Notes: generated by a model not told the origin, from the letters alone. 64,000 nucleotides of DNA from Watersipora subatra (GCF_963576615.1 NC_088711.1:61608248-61672247); one strand, 5' to 3'. Positions 47,914-61,534 are shown, counted from the first letter of the stretch. Made by a program: numbers and translations.

Positions 47914-48665
47914 TAAAGGTTGACTCGCAACAAAATTAACATTCCAGTTATTTGGTATCAAAATGTTCACCATATCTTACTCTGCTGTGTTGTGGGTGCA
48001 AAATATGTAGAAATGTGGTTACAAGCTCTTAAAAGCTCAAAAATGAACAGTTAATCACAGCCATTGCGAAAACACCGCAGATTGGAATTCCTATTCACAA
48101 CGGCTCAAATGGGAAGTACATGTAGTTGAACACGATAGCTTTTCTTTACACTTTCATGCAACCTCATTTGTCGAAATATTTTCACAAATATACTTCACGC
48201 ATTCAATAAAACTATGTCTATTGCGCTTATGTGTTCATTTCGTCATTATTGTAATGCTGTCACTTTGAGCACTGATATCTTAAAACCTACCTTAAAAATT
48301 CGTTTAATTTTTTAACCTCAGCTTGAAGGAGTGAATATCATCCTCTGATAAACATTACGAGCCAGTTGGTCACTTGTGATAGTCGAAAACTGCTGCAGAA
48401 ATGTATGCGCTATCTAGCAGGAAGTATGGGTCACGTGATCAGATTACGACTAGATGATTAGACCAGACTGAAACGAAACTGTAAAGCAGCGAGCATCTAT
48501 AATTGATACGGGCTTTCCGGTAGAACCCCAAGTGTTTATCATAAACTAGTGTTACGAGAAATTTTATTTTGAGCCTTTTATTTGACTTTTAATTTCACGT
48601 GATAACATCACGTGTCAAAACAATAACTACAACATTTGAGTACGCCGTCAAAATAAAGAGATGCC
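47914..48665. mobile_element. Related foldback MITE, left arm only
   Basis: Begins TAAAGGTTGAC and follows the left arm and interior of 2581-3313, but the right arm is missing and about 160 bp of extra sequence lies at 48180-48340. Located at a different site from the 2581 copy, so the family was mobile after or around the duplication. Confidence 0.65.
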
Positions 48666-48835
48666 TGCGGCTAACAGATGACCACATTGAGGCACATACA
48701 TATACTGTAGTTAATGTTGCAAATTGGTTTTTATCTTTGACGGTGAGTAGGTAAGAGTGTTTTTACCAATGCTTTGAAATCATTGCTCTCTCTATATTTT
48801 ACTTTGATACCAACTAGATTTACATGTATATAATA

Positions 48836-48879
48836 TCTAGCGTCCACCAGCAATGCTAATTAGCTCTGTGGACGCTAGA
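48836..48879. repeat. 12-bp perfect palindrome arms
   Basis: TCTAGCGTCCAC and GTGGACGCTAGA, 20-base loop. The other copy of this block (46795) has only the left arm. Confidence 0.75.
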
Positions 48880-48901
48880 GATGCAAGCTGCTTTCGCACT
48901 T

Positions 48902-49258
48902 GGTGTATGGTAAAGAAGAGGGGACCCAGTTCTCAGTATCTACCACTTAAAACTGGGTCATCTTCCGAAAAGTCAGTGCAACACGTCCAGTCTGACAGAG
49001 CCAAGTAGCCATTTTACTTTCCCAGTATGTGAAGGGTAGAGGCGGATCTTTAATGTGTCCACACTCTCAGTGTGGTACAGAGGGTTGTATGGGATTCAGT
49101 TGTAGCCTAGATCCAAAGGACCCAGCAATTTGAGAGCTTGCTAAGGGCTTTTTTCAGATTGGCATTAAGCAGGACTCGATCAACCAACCTCTTGGTTGAC
49201 TATCAACCAGTCAAAAGGTACCAGGGTGGCCTAGGTACCACTAGGCCATCCTGACACC
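48902..49258. mobile_element. Candidate small DNA element, unit-specific
   Basis: A 357-bp, GC-richer insertion that interrupts the block seen whole at 46660-47000. Ends are GGTGTATGG and CCTGACACC (a short GGTGT inverted repeat), flanked by CTT on both sides. Near the right end GGTGGCCTAG and CTAGGCCATCC form a hairpin. No coding frame. Confidence 0.45.
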
Positions 49259-49261
49259 CTT

Positions 49262-50734
49262 TAGTTATTGAATGCAATGACTCCATAACATTACGTGCCT
49301 AGCAACTTCTATTTCATTTTACCCACTTGTTAGCATATCTAGTGAAATTTCAGCAATGAATGGATGCGTATATTATCGACCGCTGCATATACGCTGGTTA
49401 ATTCTATAGCATTTATTTCCAACAAATATTTTTGTTGCCAACACAAATATTTACCTCTACGTTGTACAGTTATGGTGTGAGTAACTGAGTGTTGGCTGGA
49501 ATCAATTCATGACAAAACTGAGGAATATAGCTTGTGCACTACTAACGGCTTACACCTAAGGCTGAAACTAGCAACAGTTTTATGCTTGTTAGTTTTATTA
49601 ACAGTTGAAAAAAAGGGAAGTCAATGTGCAATGGCAGCGTCAGCGTAAGCTGAAACATGTACTGACTTCACTCATTCTGTTTAGGCTGTAATACCTGGTT
49701 CAGGCTGATGACGTATGTATGGTGCGGAGGTGCTGCAACCTCGCACTTTACAAAAACTATGGTCTTGTCTAGTGTGTACGGGACTACGGGTTTAGTGGTG
49801 ACATAATTCATTTCTTACCTATCGCGGTTCACATAGAGCGCACACCTGCATAAGCTTGCATAGCGGGTGCAGGTGCTCTGATTAATGATGCATATGATTT
49901 CCTTTCATGAGACAAGGGTAAACAAGTTCACAGAGCTATTTCCACCTACTGCAAAGCGTTAACGCTAGTTACCTATATTATGTGTTAGTAAGATAATAAT
50001 GTATCCAATGCTTTGAGTTGAATGTTTAAGCAAGTCGAATATTTTAATTAAGTTATAAGCAAAAAGACTTGAGGAAAAGGTGTTGAGAGGAGAGGAGATA
50101 ATATCAAATAATAGTGGAGATGTTTACATGTATAGGTACACATGTAATATAGAATGTGCTCCAATCATAAACGAAGGTTTTTGGGAACTCGTAAAAAACC
50201 AGTTACCAATGCAAAGTTTAAAAATTGGAGATTTGTAAAATTAAGTCTGAAACACATGATTGATAGAAACCTCGCATATATACATATCTTTAAAGTAAGT
50301 GTACGAATTTCAAAGGCTATTTTTAGCCAAAGGTAATCTTTCACATGTCTGATACAGTGTGTCATATTAACATCTGTTGATACCCTTAATAAATTCTCTC
50401 GGTTGCTTTTTATAGTATTATTATTAGTGTTATTATTATTATCTGTCTCTATATTATATTGTTATAGAATTTATCTCCAAAACACTCTACCTACCTTTAA
50501 AGACAGAGAAGGATTCCTGAGTCACAAGTTGATGATATAGGATTAGCAGCTAGTAGACACACATTTATGTATAAATTACTATCAATGAGACAGCTGATTA
50601 CAAGACACTTTCCAATCTCTTTCAGATCTTAAGCTCACCTGTTTCTAGCTGTCACTAATGAATATTGATAATCATTTCTCATTTACTTGTTGTTTAAAGG
50701 TAATTGTTACTAAGGATAAACATAGGCTTTACAA
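49262..50734. other. Non-coding, paralogous to 2000-4019
   Basis: Includes the empty MITE site at 50025-50035. The ORFs at 50154-50365 are overlapping chance frames. Confidence 0.5.
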
Positions 50735-51015
50735 ACATTGACAAACAATGGATTTTATACATTGCTTTATATTGAGTTCCAGCCTTTGCACGCCATAGTA
50801 AACATGTCAGCTGTCATTCCAGCCCTTTTAGTCAAACATAAAAGTGGCGGGATAACAAAATTAGTGAAAATATTAGTACTGACTTAACAACAACCTGTAA
50901 TACACTTGATTTTTGTTATCAGTTGACTAGATATAGATTAACCATTTGCCATACAGGAAATATACTAAACTCTAGCAAGCCATTGATAGTAATCTTTACT
51001 GCCAGCTTCTTTAAA
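50735..51015. repeat. Unit-boundary repeat, copy 3
   Basis: Matches 4020-4350; similarity ends at about 51015, beyond which the sequence is unique. Confidence 0.6.
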
Positions 51016-51269
51016 GTGAAAGTAGACACATAATTTTAAGAATGTTTTATATGATTGGTAATGCATGATACTATGTTAATTGAACGAAAAAACAAAATTT
51101 TCGCAGATATTTTTACTAGTTTAGCAAGTTCAAAGTTGAAAATATATTTTGGTGCATTTACGTTGGACCACCGCTGAATCCTAATAAAGCCGTTTCCAGT
51201 AACGAGTTCATTACTTATTCGTTAGTAATTCAATGCATTTTAATTTCTTTTAACCACAGTCAGTTAATT

Positions 51270-52762
51270 ATGATGGGTAGATGTCTCTTTGCTAGTTGTG
51301 AATTTGACACTAGAAGTCGTAGCACAACCTTTTTTAGAGTTCCTCTCTCTCAGTCGCCAGATTTAACAAAACTATGACTGTCTAAGGCAAAGCTTGCCGA
51401 CTAAACTTTTCGCTAGTGCGGTCGTGTGCATTAGGCACTTCCATAAGAGCCAGCTTTATTCGGAGTAATTTGGGACAACTACAAGATTAAGAGTGAAAGA
51501 GGGAAAGGTTCCATTTCCTAATGGTGTTGTACCGTACAGCAAGAGAGCATCGTCAAACATGAAAACCTCAACCATAAGTAATTTATGAAGAGTAAGTAAT
51601 TTATGAAGAGTTTTAAATAAAATTAATATTAATAACAAATATAGTTATTTTATAATATAAATTAATAAATATGATAAGTCAAAATATGTAGTACTTGTAC
51701 TGTACATTAGTACAAAGAAATGATTTGATATGACTGGGTGACAATGAGACTCAGGCTGAGTTGCATAGGCTACGTTTGATATTAACCTGATTCACTTAAA
51801 TTAACTTGGTTAACTGAGTAGGAGTTAGTAGGGGAATTTAAATTGTCTGTTTGGTCTGAATTGTCAGAAATGCTATAATTGTTCATAAAATATATAACTA
51901 ATATTATCATAAAATTTGGATTCCATTATTATTTATGATTCATGCTACCATTACTAATATAAGCTTTACAGATCACTTGAAGCGATTAGCCCACATGATT
52001 ATATTTGTAGTATTTGCGTTGTTTTGTAACACTGTTTCATCAGAAAAAAAACCTAATTTTTACAATCTGATTATATAATAATAAATTGCAGATTTAAATT
52101 AGGCCTCAGTTTGTTATTGTTTGTGTTGGCATTTATTTTTTCCTCTATAATTTTACCAATCATCCCATGCAAGTATACAAACCATGTCGCTAATATTCAC
52201 AGGAGCTTTCCAGAACACAACAAGTTTATTCAGTGCTCTCATGAACCAATTGATCCGTGAGTGATGAAAAAATATATTATTTATTTATTCAATGTTGGCA
52301 TGAAAGCTGTATGTTGAATCTAATAATATATTCAGAAATATCAAAGCACAGGCGGATCTGTAATATAATATTTTATATATCACTTAGAAAGCCTTTGGTT
52401 TGTGATATAAGAATATGTAGTCATTTGTTGCATAATAGTCAACAGACGTTGTACAAATGGTTAAATATTCTGCAGCTGGTTGAAATTTGAATAAACAAAA
52501 ACTTTGCAGGTTTATAATATCTTGAAAAATAACAACGAATAATTTGATGTTTACAGAAAAATGGAAAGAAAGGTGAAATGGTTAATTCCAGGAAGAGCAG
52601 GGCACAAGGTTCTTTGTGATGCGTTAGGACAAGCGAGACTGCTAAACACGTTGCGTCTGTTGAACCATGGTCAGCACACGGGTGCTTTAGAAAATCTCCA
52701 CAGCCTCATTAGAAAACCTCCACAGCCTGTGCGACTTTTTGAAATTACTATGATGGTGTAAT
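51270..52762 (+). pseudogene. THAP-domain transposon-like gene remnant
   Basis: The frame at 51273 gives GRCLFASCEFDT...STTFFRVP, the start of a THAP C2CH zinc finger; after a stop and a frame change comes VVCIRHFHKSQL (the CxxHF part of the motif), then TTRLRVKEGKVPFPNGVVP, the end of the domain. A kilobase on, near 52200, EHNKFIQCSHEPID, and at 52561-52761 VKWLIPGRAGHKVLCDALGQARLLNTL... GQHTGALENLHSLI match the C-terminal part of invertebrate THAP/transposase-like proteins, where an H-TG-LE--HS signature is usual. Broken by stops; best read as a decayed DNA transposon or a domesticated relative. Confidence 0.65.
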
Positions 52763-53175
52763 ATACAAATATTTGAATTGCAGGACAGAGCAGCTCCACT
52801 TTCAAAATGTCTTATAAAACCAGATGGTAACACAACGAGAAAAATGCATAGGTCAAGAGTTACATAAAAGTTAAACTCAATCCCTAGTTTTATGTGAGAT
52901 ATTTTTTGATAAAATTAATATAACAGGCTATTCAAATTATAAAATTATGCAGTTCTTTGTATAACACGATTTAGATTTATGTAACGTAACCTGTTAAATG
53001 TGGTGTTTTTATGTCATGGCACAAGTCAAATGATTGAAATATAATTATTTCTCAAACCATAAATTATTCACTTATTCACTGTACAAGTCATGAAAATCAG
53101 CTAAGTAACGTTGCTGTCAGATTCAGTTAAAAGCTTTATAAAAACCATATTTTGCTCAACTGAACTTACATTAAT

Positions 53176-53790
53176 TTAGGCCACATTGTGATCAGGCCAC
53201 ATTGTGCGAATGTAGGTAACAACGCATGAAATAATAACTTTCCGGTTTCTTCTTCCAAGGTACCCGTGGACGAAATCTATATAGTTTCTATAAGCATGGT
53301 ATCTGTAGTTTAAATTAGTCATGTTAGTAAACAGAAGAGCATCCTCTCTGAAGCCAAGATACCTTTGATGCTTGAACCGTGAGAGTTGTATGGCAACTTT
53401 CCCCAATATCTGATGTATTAGTAAATTACACTGCAAGATGCAGCTATTTATACCGGGAATATACTGATCATCCTGAAAGTTTGTGTTCGCCAAATTTTCA
53501 GTGTAGCAACATACTTTTTTAATAGCTGTCGGCAAGTCAGAATAATTGCCACACCTGCAAAATTTATCTGGAGTTGTTAAGACGTCCGTGGAGGTAGTTG
53601 TAGGCGAAGCAATTGTAGTTGAAGCAGTGGTAGTAATAGTAGTACTCGTGGTTGCTATACTAATCGTTGTTGAACATGTCGATGACGAATCTGACTGTCT
53701 GTTTTGCTTGCACTCATTGAATAGTTCACCACTGATATATTTATATCTTTGCCCATCTTCAACTTTGTCATCAATTGGGTAGCTTCTATA
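53176..53790 (-). CDS. P2X7 C-terminal-tail-like zinc domain, probable exon
   Basis: The minus frame runs from a Thr/Ser-rich linker (many TTT/STT triplets, 53560-53700) into FCRCGNYSDLPTAIKKVCCYTE and later YRYHAYRNYIDFVHGYLGRRNRKVI, CVVTYIRTMWPD, then stop at 53176-53178. This is the pattern of the zinc-binding cytoplasmic tail of P2X7 receptors, which in invertebrates also occurs in stand-alone proteins: CxC...CC, a conserved RYxAYRxY and GYLGRRxRxVIPSCVV. One P is I (VIISC) and the last glycine-rich end is missing. About 205 codons are open; no start codon in frame, so an upstream exon is expected; AG acceptors occur near 53790-53800. Possibly a working exon or a fragment captured by a transposon. 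Confidence 0.65.
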   Translation of the reverse strand, partial: YRSYPIDDKVEDGQRYKYISGELFNECKQNRQSDSSSTCSTTISIATTSTTITTTASTTIASPTTTSTDVLTTPDKFCRCGNYSDLPTAIKKVCCYTENLANTNFQDDQYIPGINSCILQCNLLIHQILGKVAIQLSRFKHQRYLGFREDALLFTNMTNLNYRYHAYRNYIDFVHGYLGRRNRKVIISCVVTYIRTMWPDHNVA

Positions 53791-53879
53791 AGGAGTTGTT
53801 GTTTTAGCTGTGAGTCTTTTTAGCCATTGTATTGGGAACGTAATAGAACAGCGACAGAAATAAATTAAATTTAAAATAT

Positions 53880-54560
53880 TTTAGCGATATGTGTATTAGC
53901 AACGACAGTCAAAGACGTGTTCTACATGTGCACTTGTTTCCGGATTATCACAATTGCGAGAGACGTGCGATGTCCCTCACATTAGATCACGATTCACATC
54001 AAACGCTACACGTGTCTCGTGATTGAATGAATGATTAGGATTCCGTGTTCCCAGTGGCGAGTCCGTTTCACACTCATTTTCGCAATGGCGTTATCTGTAC
54101 GATTTTAGCAAAATATGCGATTGAAAAAAGACTCTGTACTCAGTTATATGGAAATTCACGGGCATTTTTTGTTTTTAAAATATTATTATGAATATTTATC
54201 TGCTGTAACAAATAATTTATATTTTGCTAAACGTAGTAAATTACACAAAACAAATAGGGAAAAAGTTGGCTTTCATCAGTAAATTGTGTTTACTTTCCCT
54301 TTAAAAATGTCACTTGTTTCCAGAGAAAATATTTTTAAAACACGTGTGTTAAAAAATTGAGCTGCATAGAGATGCTGTAAGGACGTCACTAATGAAGACG
54401 ACAAAAATCCAACATTCGATCGCTAAGATTTGCGCAATAATATAAATATTGATGTTTACATCATATGCAGTACTTCGTTGTTGATACAATGTTTTCAAAG
54501 TTACCCCTCCTTACAATGGAGGTTTGAATCGTTTCAAAGAATTAAAGATACCGCATTTTA
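53880..54560. other. Non-coding
   Basis: AT-rich; no features seen. Confidence 0.4.
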
Positions 54561-55309
54561 AACCATTTACATGCTACGAAGATGAAAAATACGACAAAAA
54601 TTTGTAGCATGTAACACTAGCGCATTAGATGTCTGTGCTATTTTCTTAGACGCTATCTTCCTAGTCATAGAGTCTGTACGTATAAGTCTCACAAAGAGAA
54701 TGAAGTTGCCCCAAAACCTAAATGATTCTCTGAGTCCTTTCATTGCTTGCTGAGAGTTGACATCTGTTTTGATGAGTTTCCTACGACTCTTTTTCCTTTT
54801 GCCTGCAAAGGACGAAACTGCATCGCAGCCGGAAAAAGCTTGCAAACTTATGAGGCTTTCACATTAGTAAATTATCTCTGAGCTTAGTAGCCATGGCACT
54901 GAGACATCTAGTAGACACTTCTCATCCTTTTGTTCTGTAAGCAAAATAGAGTCAGCAATTAATATTCTTACCATGGGCAAGTGCCATGATGGCAACATCT
55001 ATGTGAAAAGATTCGATTGCCGCCTGTGAATAGTCATCAGGAGCATGACATGCATACAGCGCAATATGCTGTCTACCTCCTCGTAATCATCAGCCAAAGT
55101 AGGCACCTCTGCAGTAGTGGTTGGCTGCGAATAATGATTAGTATTAAGCCAGTAGCGTGATCTTGTTGTTGTAGTGTAGAGTATCAGGGTTTCATGCCTG
55201 ACTGCAGTCTTCAGTGTGAAACAATAAATGCCAACATCATTTCCTGTTGCTTCCAGACTTCACCTTTTGCTTCGGTCACTCCTCTTGATTCTTTTCATAT
55301 AATAGTGTA

Positions 55310-55876
55310 AAGGATCTGACTCCGGTAGCTGAGTCAGCTTTACTTCCTAACAAGGGAGTCGCAACCTGGGCTACTGGCCGGCCTTGTCCGAGGCCTGATT
55401 GACCTGCCCGTGGCGGTCAAGTCAGTCCAAGACAAGAACCTAGTAGTCAGGCTTGCTCCGAAACCAAACCCCCGGCCTGCCTCTGGATCTCTATCTCAGG
55501 CTAGTCTGGATCCACTAATGGCTGGTCTTAAGACTGGATCTCTTTTGCCATGGCAAACCCGATCGAGTCTAGACAAGGCCGTGGGTCGCCTCCTAGCCTT
55601 CTTAGAGTCACCCTGGCAGTTCCGTCTGTTGGTTGCACTGAGCCTGCTTGTACAATCGATGAGCCAACCAGGCAGGCGTCAATAGAATCAGTTCGTATGA
55701 GTGTATAGCAGTTCATTAATGATGTCTTCAATACAAGTATGCACAAGTATGAGTGGAATCAAGCACACCCTGCCTGTCTACCGCGCTGGCTTATATAGCC
55801 AGCGCCTATCGTTTAACTCCGCCTACTGATCTATTTATATCACAAAGGATATGCCAGATATAACAGGATGGTTATG
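55310..55876. mobile_element. GC-rich insertion, possible LTR
   Basis: This stretch is far more GC-rich than its surroundings and interrupts the HAFSGCD gene. It contains a TATA box in a palindrome, CGCTGGCTTATATAGCCAGCG (55784-55804), similar to the GGCTTATATAGC of the candidate LTR at 25483-25865. Edges and target duplication were not found. The 91-codon frame at 55410-55685 has no recognised motif. Confidence 0.35.
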
Positions 55877-56057
55877 TAACAAAAAGGCAGTTCAGTAAAA
55901 CAGTTATATAATAAAAAGGCAGTTCAGTAATACAGTTATATAATAAAAAGGCAGTTCAGTAATACAGTTATATAATAAAAAGGCAGTTCAGTAATACAGT
56001 TATATAATAAAAAGGCAGTTCAGTAATACAGTTATATAATAATAAAAAGGCAGTTCA
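55877..56057. repeat. 32-bp tandem repeat
   Basis: About 5.5 copies of AAAAGGCAGTTCAGTAATAC + AGTTATATAATA; copies almost identical. Confidence 0.95.
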
Positions 56058-56759
56058 AGTATGCAATAAAGGAAGTTCGAGAGGTTCGGTTAAATGATAG
56101 TGCGGATATATATATGAGTGCAGTAAATAGTACACAGGTATGTCCCGGTCCTCCACAATAGTTTTGATCACAAAATCCACACAAGCAGCCTTGTACTTCT
56201 TAGCATGAGCAATAAGCAAATCAAGAATGGTATCAGCAAGTTGACGGAATGTTGAAAGAATGGCACTGGCTGGCAGGGCTTGAATGATTGGCAGGGCCAC
56301 AATGATTGCCCCACATCCTCAATAGCTTGGCGTCACTGCATTTATAGTACATGTAGTTTGATAATGTCTGCCATAGATATGAACTGGTCCTCTAAGAAAT
56401 TTTCTAACTCTGTTGTCCTCAAGAGACCTGGGCCGAGTTATCCAAACACTACAGTTAGGGCACAGTCTGCTCATTCCTTTACCAAAAGTTCCAAGGTACC
56501 ATAGGTAAATGTTAAACAATCTTCTTAATTGCTTCTGTCTAGGTAAGTTTGATCAACATTTTCACATCTTACTCAGTCGTGTATTGTGCATGATGCAGAT
56601 ATACTCGTCATAACATTTGTTATGATAGGTCGTCTCTAACTCAACCATCTCTTGATCAAAGTGCATGAGTATACATTCTTCCTGTTTGATATTAGCAACG
56701 TTCTTCAACCCACCTGCATATGTAGGCAGGTGTACCACTTGCAAAATTAGCGCGATATT

Positions 56760-57060
56760 TATGCAAAACCATCAATAGGAGTTTAACTCAGTTGTGTGGG
56801 TCATGATAGCTGTTTGCCAGGTGATGTGATGCCAATAATTGGTACTGTACCAGTACAAGTTAGACTGCAAAACAATACACAGCACTTACAAATTACTTAT
56901 CAAAGTCAAAGCAACTAAGAAAATAATGCCTCAGTTACTTAACATGGTAGATAGACATATCCTTAGTCTCAATTTTGGCTATATGACGGACAGCTTTGCG
57001 AGTAGTTGACTCATTTTATTTTTACAAATCATGCATACGTGCTCAAAAGTAGGTCTTGAT
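56760..57060. other. Non-coding
   Basis: No features seen. Confidence 0.35.
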
Positions 57061-57250
57061 GGAGCGAAGTGAGCAGCAAAACTAGATCTAGTGATTTTTC
57101 TTCGTGGCTCATTTTCATCATGACAAAGTGTATTATGAGTAGCAGGTTTCCAAATCTCTTCATGTGGCTAAATAAATGCCAGGATAACAATGAGTGGAAA
57201 TACCTATCAGTTAATCAGTTGAGGCCAATAAACAAGGGCAAGCCAAATGG
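57060..57250 (-). repeat. Interspersed repeat, inverted relative to 11.1 and 32.8 kb copies
   Basis: The reverse complement aligns with 32700-32830 (AGCCACATGAAG, GAAACCTGCTACTCAT, ACACTTTG). Shows that this sequence is a dispersed repeat rather than unit-specific DNA. Confidence 0.65.
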
Positions 57251-57875
57251 CTAATGCCTGGCTGGTTGAAATTTAGTTAGTTTTTACACTGAATATAAGC
57301 ACCTTGATCAATAGTCACCACTACTGGTTAGTACAAATTACCATGTCAGCAATCTTTTCATTTAACAATAACTAGAAATTTCCCTGTCATACAGCCCACT
57401 ACCAAAGTGATAATGGGAAAAAAGAAAGGGTACTGCTGGTTGAGAAATGCAATATTAGCAGTCAAATGGCACTGCAGTGCAATAGGAGAACTGTAATGGG
57501 AGCTGCAATGATAGCTGTAATGTACTGGGTGTTATTATGTGCAACAAACAGCAATAATGAAAGGAAAAGATTATATGTTTATATCTCTCCCCTGCAATAG
57601 TACAAATGCAATATTAGAAGTAATTTGGCAAGCTGCTGTGTAATGTACACAGGCTGGGGGGCTGTATATCATTGGTCATAGCAACCACTAGCAAAAAGTT
57701 GTGATATTTATCTAGATTTCTGTATTATATCTAAAAAATTATGCTGAATTTAAAAATTTTAACAGATTTTAGCTTGTATTTAGATTTTAACATACATGTA
57801 ATATGTTAAAATATGCAATATTATTGCACACCATCGGTCACTATATACTTCGATCTTGTAAATTCAAATGATTAC
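57251..57875. other. Non-coding
   Basis: No features seen. Confidence 0.35.
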
Positions 57876-59215
57876 TAATATAATTAAATATTGTAATAAT
57901 CTTATAAGAATCGTTAAAAAATATCATCATCATTTCCTTTACTTTCACTGCTTTGAACATCAGTTGGAATACCAAAGTACTCGTTATAAGTGTCCAAAAT
58001 GTCAGAGTCCGGTAGAATCAGCCAAAAAGAAACGGCTACTTTTTAGTACTTCTACAATTATTACAAAAACCTTCGGCAATTGAACAATGCCATTGACAGG
58101 TGAAATGTGCACGTTTTCCTTGTGAAATGCACATGGCTTAATAGTTCTGCTATTTGTTGCACGGCTTTATTGGGATTTTTTGCCGGTCTTAATTTTGATT
58201 AAAAAAGGCTTTTCACGTTTCAATGGCAATTTTAGGCCAAATTAATCTGTCTAGTTATGTATTATCCGATCAGATGGGTAAGTTTTAGGATATTGTCTAC
58301 ATTTTTCAAAGACTTGGTAATATATTTAAATAGGTTTATACCGGTGTGTGTTTTGTATCATTATTGTACTTAAATGACTCTACACTAAAATGGTTAAATT
58401 TTTTGATGGGATTTCGGTACAAGGGTTTGGTTACGGCGGTTGACGGATAATTTTTCGAGAGTTGTGTGCGCATATGCATTTATCATAAAGCTCCCAAACA
58501 ATCGCTTCGCTCGTGTTTGGTCGTGGGAAAATTGAATAACTATTCTTATATAATTAAATATTGTAATAATCTTATAAGAACCGTTTGAAAAATATCATCA
58601 TCATTTCCTTTACTTTCACTGCTTTGGACATCAGTTGAAATACCAAAGTACTCGTTATAAGTGTCCGAAATGTCAGCGTTATCTGTAAAAACGGCAAAAA
58701 AGAAATGTTGACTTCTCCGTACTTCTACGTTTATTACAGAAACCTTCGGCAACTCGGACAATACCATATACTGTTGAAATTTACACGCTTTTTTCGTGAA
58801 ATGCACGCAGCTTTAGGGTTTTATCCTCTGTCGCACGGCTTTATTGGCATTTTGTTGGCCGCTCTTAATTTTGATTAAAAAAAGCTTGTCAGGTTTTAAT
58901 GGCAATTTTAGGCCAGATTAACCTCTCTATTTACGAATAATCCGACAAGATTGGTAAGTTTTAGGATATTGTCAACACTTTTCAAAGACTTGGTAACATA
59001 TTTAAATAGGTTTATATGTGTTTTATATCATTATTATACTTAAACAACGACTATAAACAAAAATTGTTAAATCTTTTAATAGGATTTCGGTACAAGGTTT
59101 TGGGTACGGCCGTTAATGAATACTTTTTGGAAGTTGTGTGCACATATGCATTTATCATAAAGCTCCCAAACACTCGCTTTGCTCGTGTTTGGTCGTGGGT
59201 GTTATATTGCTCAGG
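57876..59215. repeat. Two tandem copies of a ~670-bp unit
   Basis: 57876-58545 and 58546-59215 align end to end (TAATTAAATATTGTAATAATC, CCAAAGTACTCGTTATAAGTG, CCTTCGGCAA, GGTTTATA, CGCTCGTGTTTGGTCGTGGG). On the minus strand both keep DTYNEYFGI then TDVQSSESKGNDDDIF; only the second copy has a longer open frame (58546-58806). Possibly a short exon; family unknown. Confidence 0.75.
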
Positions 59216-61012
<1,797 letters not shown>

Positions 61013-61016
61013 TCAT

Positions 61017-61062
61017 GCTACAGACAGTACTGTTTCGGCTATTGAAGCCTCATCAGTGCAGC
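61017..61062 (-). ncRNA. Type I hammerhead ribozyme, copy 1
   Basis: Minus strand: stem I GCTGCA, core CTGATGA, stem II GGCT-tcaat-AGCC, core GAAA, stem III ACAG/CTGT with a 2-base loop (its first pair uses the last A of GAAA and the U of the cleavage triplet), GTC, then stem I TGTAGC. Stem I pairs over 6 bp with one G-U. Predicted cleavage between 61023 and 61022. The very short stem III suggests that cleavage works best in dimers or tandem transcripts, as known for this class. Confidence 0.9.
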
Positions 61063-61275
61063 TCAGAGCTTAGGCAAGGGACACAAATCCCATTACCAAT
61101 GAGAGTTGACTTCCTGCCATGAAACAACTAAGTTGCCTCGCAGACTTTAAGAAAGCTAATGTGCTGGCACCAGAGTGCTCAAATCACAAAAGTGATGAGC
61201 TTTGCACAAAGGCTAATAGTGCCGCACCTCTCACAGAGTGCTCAACCAAACCGAAGCAAGGGAGCATATACTCAT

Positions 61276-61321
61276 GCTACAGACAGTACTGTTTCGGCTA
61301 TTGAAGCCTCATCAGTGCAGC
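61276..61321 (-). ncRNA. Type I hammerhead ribozyme, copy 2
   Basis: Sequence identical to copy 1. Predicted cleavage between 61282 and 61281; the monomer released between this and copy 1 would be 259 nt. Confidence 0.9.
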
Positions 61322-61534
61322 TCAGAGCTTAGGCAAGGGACACAAATCCCATTACCAATGAGAGTTGACTTCCTGCCATGAAACAACTAAGTTGCCTCGC
61401 AGACTTTAAGAAAGCCAATGTGCTGGCACCAGAGTGGTCAAATCACAAAAGTGATGAGCTTTGCACAAAGGCTAATAGTGCCGCACCTCTCACAGAGTGC
61501 TCAACCAAACCGAAGTAAGGGAGCATATACTCAT

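Larger units (their letters stand above)
54567..56744 (-). pseudogene. HAFSGCD-motif (PIN/XPG-like) gene remnant
   Basis: Four pieces in order on the minus strand fit one invertebrate family of large uncharacterised proteins: ELETTYHNKCYDEY at 56562-56744 (YHxxC region); ASAILSTFRQLADTILDLL...CVDFVI at 56055-56300; YEEVDSILR then, one frame over, HAPDDYSQAAIES...DVAIMALAH near 55000-55110; and QAFSGCDAVSSFAGKRKKS at 54845. The family usually has EEADTR...HA, DTDV and HAFTGCDT motifs, which suggest a nuclease-like PIN/XPG fold; here DTDV reads HIDV. The pieces are separated by shifts and by an insertion at 55310-56057. Dead. Confidence 0.6.

Noticed and set aside
55410-55685. 91-aa GC-rich ORF
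   Set aside because: No motif; inside the LTR-like insertion, where high GC lowers stop frequency.
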